The notes beneath the pieces were generated by a model. The model was not told where the DNA came from and did not search any database. It saw only the letters and a list, made by a program, of their open reading frames with translations. A stretch of DNA of 64,000 nt, taken from positions 44,082,001 through 44,146,000 of the forward strand of contig CM114272.1 in assembly GCA_050084515.1 (NCBI GenBank), given 5' to 3'. Every line of letters starts with the position of its first letter. Positions within the stretch are counted from its first letter, which is position 1. Shown here piece by piece: positions 32,071 to 43,199 of this stretch. Both the position numbers and the translations under genes were made by a program. This stretch comes from Blasia pusilla (Eukaryota > Marchantiophyta > Marchantiopsida > Blasiales).

Positions 32071-32585
32071 AAAATAAGATCTAATCTCTCTCTACATAAT
32101 CTCACACCATAGCTCTCAAAGGTGTGCACTCTCTCTCATGTCAAACCAAACCCACTCTCCTAATGAGAGGCTTGGGTTACACTCACAAGGCAAGGGACCA
32201 TAGCTCCTCCGCCTCATGCTAAGAGGTTCAACAAAGAGAGAATGAGCTCTCAAGCTCTCTCTCCTTGGGATATATACCCCTCCCCTCTCCCAAGCTCTCT
32301 TCATGGTAACCTATTCTCCCAAGTCACCTCCTTGGCTCTTGACCTGATGTAGGAGGTCAAGGGCCACTTACCAAAAATAGAAAGTCGATCATATACTCAA
32401 AATGGTACTTACCTAAAATAGTAAGTTTCTCAATATGGCTCCAAATGAGCCAAAACGAAGGGGAAACCTACTCTCTCAGGTTTCATGGGGCCTCAACACG
32501 TCATCCTCGACCTCCTAGGCCTGTCCTCCACTACTCTTGAAGACGCTCTATTAGATCTCACCGATCTATCCTAAAGGACGTGACA
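32071..32585 (-). repeat. E2 5' terminal repeat A1
   Basis: Starts TGTCACGTCC at 32585 on the minus strand and ends near 32071. It matches A2 (20376-20882) almost perfectly over about 385 bp, but its outer 95 bp or so differ clearly from A2. No B repeat follows it. It includes a CT-rich tract and a GGATATATACC promoter-like string. Confidence 0.88.
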
Positions 32586-32912
32586 CGTGGGGTAGTAAGG
32601 GCGTTTGTAATGAAGCTGCTTTGAGAAGAGTCAATACTATAGAACTAAAGTGTGTTGCAAACTTTGCGAAATTGTTTCATGCAAAACTTCCAAACATTGT
32701 AATTCTGCTTATCTAGCTTCTCGCCTGTGATTGTTGATGAGGAATACTCCATGATAAACATTTTCACTCACAAAAATGTAATTTCATGCTTTCTACTGCT
32801 CCAATTGAGGCATAGACCACTCCTACACAGAAATTCACCTCAAATTTTCCAAAATTGATCAACTGTATGAAAGAACTAGTCGAAATTGGCCTGTACATGA
32901 GAAAGATGTTTT

Positions 32913-33159
32913 GTGTAGTAGGACTAGGATGCTAGCGTTAGGATTCCCTCATAGTAGAGGGTGGATAAGGCTCGATATATCACGATGTACATCTTGAGAG
33001 TGGAGCTAGCCGTGTGAGTCATTTTTACTCTGAATTTGTTGTGTAATCTCGGTGTACATGCATGAGTTCATATCTTATATGTATGTGGATTTACCCGTAT
33101 GTTGGGAAGATCAATGTTGTGTGGTGTGGATGTGACCAACGATGTGTATGCGCACGACA
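32913..33159 (+). repeat. terminal-repeat fragment, E0-type A end plus B
   Basis: The plus strand has the E0-like A end (GGACTAGGATGCTAGCG) followed at about 33038 by a B repeat ending GATGTGTATGCGCACGACA, the same last bases as E1's B2. It shows that B follows A at 3' ends in this subfamily too. No coding part is attached on its left. Confidence 0.7.
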
Positions 33160-33498
33160 ATGTGAATTTTTAAATGTTTGAAGAACATGTAGGTCTAATG
33201 ATGAATCAAGAAATGCAAGTCACTTGTGATTGAGTCCTACCCACTAAACAATGGTGGCTACTCGGAATAGGTTCCATACCCATCAAACATCCCACTTCTC
33301 CAATCCTATTCCCTAGTCCCAAATTGTAACAACCCTCACAAAACAATAGTAAACTTAATAAACACCCCGCTCGTCCCATAAATAACCTCCACTCTTCAAC
33401 ATTGAAATAACATTCTACTTCTTAACATTCAAACAAAATACCACTCCCTAATAATATACCTCCCTCTGACAAACCCACCTTGCCTTTCCAAGTAAAAT

Positions 33499-33529
33499 GC
33501 CCTCATATTTTTAGGGTAAATATGAGGGC
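33499..33529. repeat. foldback, 12-bp perfect arms
   Basis: GCCCTCATATTT (33499-33510) pairs with AAATATGAGGGC (33518-33529), and pairing extends outward with one interruption. A second copy of the left arm lies at about 33556. It looks like a small MITE-like foldback in AT-rich DNA. Confidence 0.6.
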
Positions 33530-33759
33530 ATATTTACATTAAATCACAAGTAAAATGCCCTCATATTTTTAAGGTAAATATGCCAGTCACTCGTGATTGA
33601 GTCCCAGTAATATTAAATGCCCTCAAATTATTTTGTCTTAGTGGGTTTGTACTTTTTTTCTATCATGCCTCCGATGTTGACATTAATATTACTAGTGTAA
33701 GCTTGTGTACTACAATGCCTTAAATTATTTTTCATGACTAATTCTCATAGTTTTCATTT

Positions 33760-33795
33760 TAAATTAACTCAAAGTGATCAGTTTGAGTTAATTTA
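33760..33795. repeat. foldback, 14-bp perfect arms
   Basis: TAAATTAACTCAAA (33760-33773) and TTTGAGTTAATTTA (33782-33795) are exact reverse complements with an 8-nt loop. The left arm recurs at about 33810-33825. Confidence 0.65.
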
Positions 33796-34179
33796 TTTCA
33801 ATTATCATTTTAAATTAACTCAAACTGATCTCATTGGCCAAAAGTATGAAGTATGGTCTTGTACCCCCTTGGTTTCATCTTGGATTTTTGGGAGGAGACG
33901 GTTTCTTATGGGCCAAGGTGACGATCAAGTGATGGATGGATGAGCCATCTACTAGTGCAATTTGCAGGGTGTAATGGTAGTCGACCACGTGAGGAGAAAG
34001 TGACCACATTGGCAACATTCATAGGTGGTGTTACTTGATCAGTAGAGTTGTTGGAGGGGACGCACATGCGGAGAGCATTCCTGTAGCGGATAGTCCCACG
34101 GAGAGACATGCTAAGGTGGATGTCTCTTCCTATAGTGCGGAGTTTCTTTACCGTTGTTTGGAATGAGCATTGAGATGCT

Positions 34180-34350
34180 TAGAGTGCACACGAGCTCATG
34201 AGGCAACTGTGGAGCCGTACATGTGTCTTGGAGCAGAGAGAGTCAGGTGAAGATGTTGTGTAGTACCGTTTAGAGGAGGGTACGAGAGTGTTAGATCTCT
34301 TTGGAGGGATCATCACTGCGAGTAGCTGTAGTGTTACAGTGTTTTTGGGA
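34180..34350 (+). pseudogene. methyltransferase motif I fragment
   Basis: Plus-strand translation gives RVLDLFGGII, matching motif I of E1 and E2 at both the protein and DNA level (GATCTCTTTGGAGGGAT). Upstream sequence back to about 33.9 kb may belong to the protease-methyltransferase linker. It is a relic of a further copy, ending abruptly near 34360. Confidence 0.65.
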
Positions 34351-34394
34351 AAGTCATCTCTCCCTCTCTTATACCCTTGTGAAGAGCCAAAAAG

Positions 34395-34570
34395 CTCTTC
34401 CCAACACACCGATCGATCCAATCATACATGAAATGCACTCACACATATACACGGAGACCACACAACCGTCCCCCAATTGGCAGTTAGAATCCCCTGACTC
34501 TAGATAGCACACACATATCTACCTGGCATGATCTACTATCCTATACACACCTAGCACCATCGGTGCTATC
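34395..34570 (-). repeat. fragment: polypurine tract plus B1, E0 subfamily
   Basis: The minus strand reads a region like the sequence after the PHD finger, then CCAATTGGGGGAC, then GGTTGTGTGGTCTCC, which resembles the start of the B repeat at 34796. It is a relic of another 3' end, inverted relative to its neighbours. Confidence 0.55.
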
Positions 34571-34619
34571 ATCTTCGCAACAAACCATCGGTGCTATCAT
34601 CTTCGCAACAAACTATCTT

Positions 34620-34926
34620 TCTTATGTTGGGCCTTAGGGCCTTAGGAGCACCTCTCTTGCACGTGTGTGTGTGTGTAGGAACTCGGATGCTAGCGTCCAC
34701 ATTCCTTCATAGCGGAGGGTGGTTGTGACTCGATATGCCGATGTAGATTCGGAAGTGGAGTTTTAGGCCGGACGAGTCATTTTACTCTGATTTTGTTGTG
34801 GGGTCTCAATTTATACATGTGATTGTATCTCGTTTATCAATGGATCGACTCGATTGTTAGGAAGATCGGTGTTGTATAAATGTGAACAATGATGTGGATT
34901 GTGGAGTAATGTGTATGCATTTGACA
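34620..34926 (+). repeat. terminal-repeat fragment, E0-type A end plus B
   Basis: The A part (CTCGATATGCCGATGTAGATT region) matches the E0 repeat. From about 34796 a B repeat follows and ends TTGACA. A short GT run lies at 34663-34676. Confidence 0.65.
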
Positions 34927-34929
34927 ACA

Positions 34930-37670
34930 CTAAATAGAGTGCCCATCTCTTCTTCAAATGATAATTTAAAAAAGTTTTGGGACTCTTCATCCCTTCTATA
35001 TTTAAATGAAATAATGAATTGCATATGAAATCAGTAAAGACAGACGTAAAACTGATTGAAGTATTTCTTAACCTTGTGTCATAAAACCCTTTTCAAGGTA
35101 TTTGCCAATCTTAAAAATCTTGTAAAGAAGTGGAATCCCTTTATAATCACTCGCATCTCAAGAAGATTCCTTAGTAGACCTGTGGCATTTCCAAGTAATT
35201 ACCATGAGCATACTGTCAAAAGTTGAAGGGACGATGACATAAGACAAAAATGATATCGAATAGTGAAGGACGTCTACTATGAATTTTTGAAATTGCTCGG
35301 TAATTGGAAACACACCATTTGAGTTGGTTTATGTATTGAGAAGTGGACTTCTCGTAAATGAAGATCACAAACTCATAGAGCTCGAGGGCCTGCACCTTTG
35401 TTTGTAAGGGAACTCCGAGAAGCCTATCTTAGCGAGGGAGCCTTTGTTGACTAACCAAAAGAATCGACAACTACGAACTCCATTTCTCTGACCTAGTTCT
35501 CAATCATGAAAGTAGAAGCTTCTTTGTTAAGGGATAAGTATTCCCATAAGATCTCATGCCTTACTCACATAATAGTAGTCCAGTTGCATGTAAAGGGTAA
35601 GTTTCTAGCCCAGTTCCGCATTTACATTCAGATAACCACAAAAGGATTACGTTTCCGAGAGCTAACGCTGAAGTAGGACTATAAATGAAACCATTTTGAT
35701 GAGCAAGTCTCCAAAGCACATTGCATGACATCCCCACTCGCATTCCACTTAAAATACACCCACAGAATTAGACTCTTTCATTTAAGAATTTTATTTCCAA
35801 CAGTGAATGCGAAGTCTGGCCTTACAGGCATGCATCAATTTTGCTCATCCCTGGGGGCCCCGAAACTAGGTTGTATTTCATTCCCACTTTGGATCCACTC
35901 CACCAGGATTCCAATTCAATACTCCCGTGTAAAAGAGGATCCACAATACCAATCCACCTTGGGTGGTTGGTCACCACCAAAAAAAGGCCTACACATGAAG
36001 CTCAAATAATCTGGCGTAGAAGTACCTTTTAACTTTTTAGAGTTGAAACATCTCCTAAAACTCAATCACAAAGTTTCTTCTAAGTAGAGGCAATCGATTA
36101 ATTCCTTCTCCCGGTGCCTCCAACTTTCCCGTGCACAACGTACACGTCTCATACTTTCTTTCAAACCATGATACAGAACGTCTTCTTTTGTTTCCTCTGC
36201 CAAGGAAAAATCCTTGCGAGCTAAGGCAGATTTAGACTTGTCACTTTTCCCTGGCGACACAAACATCAAAGACATCTAGCACTCAAAAATCTTTGCGCAC
36301 ATATTGTTTTTGATCGTCAAAGCAATCACCTCAAGAAGAATAGAGATTAAATCCTCTTGAACGGTTCCGAGGTCTATTGGTGAGCGCTAACCTTCCAGGC
36401 CCTACGGACTCCATTTGATATGTACTAACCAATACGAGAGAAATACGAAGGATCAGACAGAGACATATTCAGTGATTCCAGAATTCTGGCTCAACTACTC
36501 AGTCTAAATACTTAATGTCGTGGCTTTAAACAGAACTGGAGGCAGCCTAATTCAGTACTTCCACAGGACACCTATACTTCTGGTTTCATCCTTGAGGAAT
36601 TGAATGTAGAGCTCCAGGAAGGGCCCGGTGAGCGCTCCTGAATTATGACAACTTTAGATACGACAGCCTTAACAGTGAACGACCCAACGTCAAGAAAGCC
36701 AACGGAGAGCCAAACTGAAAAGGCTCCACAACGGTCTACAAGGTTAATTGATAATCTCCAAGCATTGACTCAGGGCTTCAGGCAGCACGTGGAAGCGAGA
36801 TTCAGAACTTCCACAAAGGTAAACACTTCTACTTAGAAAATTCCTGAATTGAGCGTCGAATATGAAGGCCCCGGGAGCCTAGACGGTACCATGGGTCCAA
36901 AGTCGAATCGACTGCTTCAACAAGGGCCAGAGACGGATAAACTCAAAATATTCCAAGAAAGGCTCATAATTCTAGTTACGACATTCTTGTACTTACAAAA
37001 CGGCTTGTGTGCAAGGGCACGAGAAAACTGAGCTTTTCCAAGTGCTATACCATTGTGGTGGGACAATTCCCAGAATTGACAGTGCAGCATCAAAGCAAAT
37101 CCAAATAAGCGGCATTCAATGCTCCCGTAGTTGTGTTTCTAGACGACCATCTGGAGCATGAGACGAGGCCCATGGAGCGCAATACCATGCTTCTATGACA
37201 GGCTGGTGATTCTTAGTGACAAAAACCTAAATTGGAATGGGTGAAACAATCAAGGTCAGAGGAAGACGTCTCAATTCAAAACTAACACTCTGTAATAACA
37301 GAGCGACACGCCTTTCAGTTGCACAGATCCTGGGATCTTCCACCAATAGTGAGTAAAAAAACGACACCATGTCTACAAGGTCATGACGGTGCAGGCTCCT
37401 TCCGAAATGAATTCGGAAGATTGATCTCCACCCTAACATGCGCTCTGAAGAGCGGTATTGGAGTTCATTGCAAGGCTGGAATAAACTCAAATCACAAGGG
37501 AGTTATCGAAATTTCCACTTCACAGGAGCTCCGCCAACAATTATTCTGACTCATCCCGACCATACCAGCTGCTCACGCCGACTTCCGGAACAATGCTGAC
37601 ATCAGATCGAGCGCAACACCTATCACATGTTCATGGCATTGCTCCAAGGGACTTACGATACAGGGCGGGA
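34930..37670. other. no supported gene
   Basis: Unique-looking sequence downstream of the SERF gene. Frames at 36066-36275 (minus, charged helical, MRRVRCARESWRHREKE) and 36645-36836 (plus) have no family I recognise and may be chance. Part of it is presumably the SERF 3' untranslated region. Confidence 0.3.
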
Positions 37671-37674
37671 ATTT

Positions 37675-37881
37675 TCATTTTTTCTGAGCTTTGGATCCAG
37701 AACCACTGGCATCACCTCCAGCTGCTTGAGCTGCCTTCTTTGCGGTTTTCTCCTGCAAAGCTTTCGCATCCCGCTCGCGTCGCTGGTCGGCAGTTAGACC
37801 GTCGTCTTTTCCCTTCGCCTTATTAGGCGCTCTTGCTGCCGCCCGCTCTCTATCTCTATCTCGCTGCCCGCCTCTCGTCAT
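37675..37881 (-). CDS. SERF/4F5-family small basic protein
   Basis: 68 residues starting MTRGGQRDRDRERAAAR, with NKAKGKDDGLT, QRRERDAKALQEK and a Lys-rich end (GSKAQKK). This matches the 4F5/small EDRK-rich factor family almost throughout. Members are short, highly charged, disordered proteins; animal SERF proteins modulate amyloid formation and bind nucleic acids, and the plant role is little known. The frame is open upstream to 38025, but this Met gives the family-standard N-terminus. It is uninterrupted, without an intron in the coding part. It stands alone in gene-poor DNA, about 2.3 kb from the broken end of E4. Confidence 0.88.
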   Translation of the reverse strand: MTRGGQRDRDRERAAARAPNKAKGKDDGLTADQRRERDAKALQEKTAKKAAQAAGGDASGSGSKAQKK

Positions 37882-38099
37882 ACCTACCCTCTCCAAGCGA
37901 TTTTCCTCTCCTCCTCCGCTTCCTCGATCCTGATTCAAGAAACCAGAATCTCGATATTTCCCACTACGAACAGCGCAGAGGGCATCCCAATCACCCGCCC
38001 GTAGCGTGCCAAACTCGACCTTCAAGACGTCCGAAGGGAAGGGAATACTCCGAAGTCACGCAATCGAGAAGGAAAAGACTAAGTGGTTAGTAAAGACGT

Positions 38100-40195
38100 G
38101 GTCGTGTTTAGAAACGAGATGAAAGATTTCAGGGGTCGTGAAAATTACTATACTAGTTAGTATGCCAATGCTTGTGGATAGTTATAAATTTTAATAGTTT
38201 ATAATTGTTTTCATTTCAAAATCTAAATATAATTTTCATTTTTAAAATTTTAACCAGGTTCGATACAAAAGGAGAAGCACGAGTGTAACACCACATTCAC
38301 ATAGCGAGTAGCACGGAACCATGGAGGTAACACGACAAAGAGATTAATTAATATGGAGGAATGAGTTTGTTTTTAATAGATCACATCCATAATTAACCCA
38401 TCCACGGCTGCTCAAAATCATTTGCCGTGGATGAAAGTATATGTGTGGCGTAAGGAGAAAGCACACCAAAAGTATATGTGGCGTAAGGAGAAGAAATTAT
38501 TAGTGCCTAGTAGTAGGAGCAGTAGTAATAACATTTCATTTATGAAAAAATTTATTTTTCAATAAAATTTAAAGAATAATTTTCCTAAATAATTATAGCC
38601 CCTACATATACTCTAGTTTTTTTCTCTCATCTCCTAGCCTATCCACATGTCTTCACGCTTGTTCAATAATTTCTCTCTCCCCGCTCTCAAAGCCAACACA
38701 CTAGTTTCACTCCTCCATAAAAGTTTAAAGAATATGTGCTCTTCCCCTTTCACACTTCCCATTACGAAATTCTTAGTTAATTTTAACTAGTATATTTTCC
38801 TTGTCCATGCAAATTTATTTTCCTTTCCCAAAATATCAAACATGAATTAACATGACTATCTTTTAAAATACTAATATTTTTCATTTTAAAATTTAAATAT
38901 ATCTTCTATTTTCCTAAATCTTAGAAGTGTAATAACACTCCACTCTTATGAGTAATTCCACTCCTCATCTAAAATTTAATTGAGATCTTATTCCCAAAAT
39001 AACATCCACTAACCAAAATCATTAGTGAATTTAAAATAAGGAATCATTTCCCTCTTCCATTCAAATTTATTTTCCTTTCTCAAAATATCTAATATGAATT
39101 AACATTATTATTTTGTAATAAAGAATTTTTATTTCATAATTTTAAAATAATTTTAGTTTCTTAAATCTTAAGAGTAATAACATTGCATCTTTAAAGTAAT
39201 TCGACTCCTCAATTTAATTTAATTACTAATTAATTAATGAACATATTTTCCTCTTCAATTCATTTTCATTTTCTCTTCCCATTTGATAAAGTAGGGAAAT
39301 CAAATCAACCTTTTATAGATTATGGAATGACAAAAATTTTCCATGCAGATATCCCGTGTGATGAGGCTCACGTTCGCTGATATATGGCCCTTAGTGCTCA
39401 GGTTGATTAATATAAGATTAACTTTCTTTGCCGCCTACTTGCATGTATATTTCACGCTGTATTATGTGATCCTCCACTTGACCTTTGGTCGATTGACTTT
39501 TTTTTGTGCCCTTTTCTTCTTCTTTTTTCTAATCGTGGTTGACGAGGACCTAGTATTTAGCCTCATATGTTGATACATTTTTATGAACAAAGTAACCTTT
39601 TTCTTGTTATGTCGCAGAATCTAGGGAAAAAAATTCAAAGGTATTGCTATTTTTTCAAATTATCCCACTATTTTGGCTTGCACATATAGAATCCCCCATT
39701 GCAATATAGATATCTTTTTAAATGAACCAAGAAATGTGTTCTTTTAACAAAGTCTGTTATGGCAATACCAACGGTGTTGATGTTAAAGTGTCTTCTCATG
39801 GCACTTGTACGAGGATTATGAGTAACTAAGGCCATGTCATGGTAATGAAATTGTTTGATTTATAACAAATTACAGTTTTCATAACATGAAAAGTTCTTCA
39901 ATAATAATAGATGGATGAAAAAAAGGAGGACGATAATGTGAATAGAACACTCACTTTGATTAATTTTCCAAAATCTAGTTAAAATTCTCTTCCTAACTTA
40001 TAATATAGAAAGAAAATCACTTTCATCATTTTTGAAGAATAATTCTAGTCCCATTATTCTCTTCTTATAAAATTTCTTTTTTTCCCACTATTTAACTCAA
40101 AATATAAATTTCAAATCTCAAATTTATTTTGGGATGGGGGGGGGGGAGTTAATAATATCTTTTATTTCAAAATGAGAAAAATGGGTATATGGTAC
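38100..40195. other. AT-rich intergenic stretch
   Basis: Upstream of SERF: long A/T runs, no supported gene. A run of about ten G lies at 40137-40147 close to the broken E4 end. Confidence 0.4.
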
Positions 40196-40930
40196 GACCC
40201 TGGTACTCAATCTGGTCGTAGAAGAACTTGCACTTGCCTAGATGTGGCTTCAGCCCATGTAACTGCAATCATCGAAACACCTCCACTAGATGGCGCTCAT
40301 GCTCCTCAATCGTGGCACTAAAGATTACAATGTCATCAATATAACACCTAGCAAAATCCAGACCTAGTAAGATCCTACCCATCACCCTCTAAAACTCAGC
40401 CGGGGCGTTTTTTAACCCAAATGGTAAGAACCGCCATTGGCACAAGCAATCCTTCCCATGAGGATCGATGCCCCAAAATGTCGTCCTCCAATGTGATAGG
40501 CAGCTGATAGTATCCAGATGAAAGATCTAGCGAACTGAAGACCTTTGCATGCCCATTAGCATCAAAGATCTCCTCAGGCATAGGCATGGCATACCTATTG
40601 GACCTTGTGTGCCGATTGATAGGTCGGTAATCTCCACACATCCCCCTATCCGTCCAATTTCCATGCACATCCTTCTTGGCAGGCATGAGAGTGGCAGATG
40701 CATACTATTCATGTGACATCTCCACTAGACTTGTTCCAACCAAGTCTTGGCTCCTACTGTGAATCAGAGCCCTCACCATGTCATTGTACCTATAGGGTTG
40801 TCGGAAGATCGGCGTGTCGCTCGACAACTCAATGCGGATGCGTGGACCCTTTTGTGCATGCTAAATGTAAAATAGTTCCTCTAACTTCTCAGGAGCTGAT
40901 CTATCCAATGCCGCTCTCCTTCTGTCAACT
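40196..40930 (-). pseudogene. E4 reverse transcriptase, truncated
   Basis: Contains MPAKKDVHGNWTDRGMCGDY, PINRHTRSNRYAMP, SSLDLSSGYYQLP and, in shifted frames, the YIDD region. A small deletion removes part of the segment after the YYQLP block. The element is cut just past the KCKFF block at about 40196. Confidence 0.8.
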
Positions 40931-41159
40931 TAGGACCAATATCTGGCTCCCAAGTCTCCATCGTGACTACGATAGGACTCTCCAACGCAGGTGTAGGTGG
41001 TTGCTATGGTGCAACCCCACCTCAGACAATAGAATTCAACTGCTCCCTTACAGCCAACTGCAAACTTTGATCTCCTCCACGTGCGGTACCCAAAACCACG
41101 CTCAAGGATGTGGCTATAATCTCTTGACATACCTACAAAACATCCCAAGAAGTCCAAGG

Positions 41160-41890
41160 GTGTCTCTCCCGATCACCCTTGGTGCGTCAATCTCCTCGGG
41201 TCTCGCCCCCAGCTACTGCCTCAACTGTCCCATTAGGCATGGAGCTCACCAATGCAACAAGTGTGATCTGTCGCATCCTCAAATGACGTTGCTCAACTAC
41301 TCCTAAACTAAAAATTCATGTAAAGCAGTTCAAGTCCATCGCCTCATCCAAGACATGACGTTGTGATGCCTCTAATAATGACGGTAGTGCTGTCACTCCT
41401 ATGAGGAATCCCATCGCTTGCTCTTGTTCATCGGCGTTGGGCTTCACCAACCGTTGTACTTGGTCATCCCAAACCAAGCCAAGTCCGGCCTCCTTGAATG
41501 CATAGGAAGCAGGAAAACTCACCAATGTAGGAAAGGCTGCATGTGGCATGCCAATCCCGTTGACCACAGTCAACGGAGGTTGATCATCGTGTCGTATTGC
41601 CTATGACCGATGATCTGGATCCATAATAGAATCCACCAACAAATCGGAGGGGCACTCCACTCTCGCATATGCCCTCCGCAAAACCTCATATGGCACCAAG
41701 CTGGTCCACCAAAGACACAGGCAATGTGCTCGTGAACCTACACTCGCCACATCCAACAACACTGCCGCGCCGATCCATGCGCGCACCTTCTATGCACTTG
41801 TCACCACACGGGATCTCGAATCGCCCAAAATTGGTACATTCTCCATAATGTTTGCTGGAGAACGAGACTGATGACTGCAATCAAGGGATG
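41160..41890 (-). pseudogene. E4 DNA methyltransferase, C-terminal half only
   Basis: Motif VI (IMENVPILGD), motif VIII (AHCLCLWWTSL, where E2 has AHRPRLWW), PNADEQEQAMG and RHVLDEAMDLN remain. The linker (LLVAASLD) runs straight into SRSPANIMENVP, so motifs I-IV including the catalytic PCQ loop are deleted. It has stops at two or more places. This loss is complementary to that in E1. Confidence 0.82.
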
Positions 41891-42925
41891 CGGCTACCAA
41901 AAGACTCCTCTTCCTAGAAGTGGCAGGCGCGGGGGTGTCCTCTGCATGGACATGCCCTTGAATCAAATCACTAGACCAAGTGATGGCGCTGCTAAATGTT
42001 GCTAAGGTTTCCATCTCTCCTCGCCGTCGTTTGATCACTCCACCGATGAATCAAACGGGTAATAAGGTAAGGCGCCCATCCCTTGACTACCATCCTGGTC
42101 TGTAGGAAGCTGACTCCTCCCAGTAATCCAAGGAAAACCCCATCGAGTATAATACTGCTCCACCAACCAATACGTCGTAGGACTCTACATTGGTCACTAT
42201 TTCCTTGGCTCGCACCACGGACTCATCCGTAGGATGTCCCAGGCGAATCCTCACCATGACCTCTTGTCGGGCTATAAACTGTGTGGTACTCACTCTACCC
42301 AAGGATGTATGTATCTTGAATGGACAATGCTCCACGTCGGCTTTCATCAAGCCTAATCCTCTGAATGTTGCTTTCCCCAATGTCAAGGGTTGCACTCTCG
42401 AATCCAACAAGACACGCTGCGGACTAAAAACTCTACCTCTTGGACTCACCAACTGAAAGACCTCCCCCGCTTATCCAATAATACAACACCATGAGCAACC
42501 ATGGCATGCTTTATCGCGGGTCTGGCAGGCATCTCCGCGATCCTAGCAGTCGCAACCTACCATGAATATGAGATGGACGGACCAAGTATCCGCTCCAAAT
42601 GCAGGTCCATCACCTCTTCTGCAATCACCTCTGAACATGATGTAGGAACATCATCTCCACGCTCACATAGCGTAGCGGCCAGCCGGAAAACATCGGCGGG
42701 CGTACCTCCCAACGTCATAACATCAGAAGCACAAAATAGGGGAGCACGATACACCATCATGGCCGCCCCCAATATCGAACTCGACACGTGCTCCTCCCGA
42801 GCATCAGCTATAGGAGTCATCGCACTCGATTCTCCCATCGCCCTCCGTGCTTGCACACCAACAACATCAATTCTCCGAGAACTCTGATTAGGACCCATCG
42901 ATGGGGTCCTCATTGCCTCGAGCAA
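41891..42925 (-). pseudogene. E4 retropepsin and linker
   Basis: Protease frames at 42925-42557 and 42452-42087 contain HVSSSILGAAMMVYRAPLF, the loop VLLDSRVQPLTLGK (E5: DSGAQ), then HPTDESVVRAKEIVTN and YDVLVGGAVLYSMG. The linker at 42038-41890 carries AITWSSDLIQGHVHAED. The active-site Gly is Arg, as in E2. Confidence 0.78.
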
Positions 42926-43199
42926 CGTGAAAGATTGAAGAAGCCTGGTTTGTTTCTAGGCTTACCCCCTCTGTGGATCCAACTCCGCGGCGGCTCCACG
43001 TGTAACAACAGCAGTTGCCTCCAACTAGATAGTTGCGCACATCTAGCCAAGATCTTCCATAACTCCGGCTGCTCCATAAGACATCGATGCCATGGATCTG
43101 GCATTGGGTAACCTCAATGCCATAGCAGCAATCTGCTGTTGTATTTGAGCAGCCATCCTAGCCTCACGCCTCGCGTCTCCCTCAACGCATCGAGGTGGA

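Larger units (their letters stand above)
20248..32585 (-). mobile_element. E2: complete gypsy element encoding DNA methyltransferase and PHD finger (12.3 kb)
   Basis: On the minus strand: A1 repeat (32585-32071), leader, gag, retropepsin, linker, cytosine methyltransferase, reverse transcriptase, RNase H, integrase, PHD finger, polypurine tract, then B1-A2-B2 (21012-20248). The termini are TGTC and GACA, flanked by CGTG at 20244-20247 and 32586-32589. Two solo LTRs of family S (25597-26598 and 27101-28099) inserted later; without them the element is about 10.3 kb. Much of A1 and A2 differs at about one position in 385, so insertion is fairly recent. A few stops, frameshifts and active-site changes make this copy non-autonomous. 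Confidence 0.92.

Noticed and set aside
36066-37549. Open frames of 60-95 codons between 35.7 and 37.6 kb
   Set aside because: No recognisable motif, no conserved partner in the window, and lengths expected by chance.
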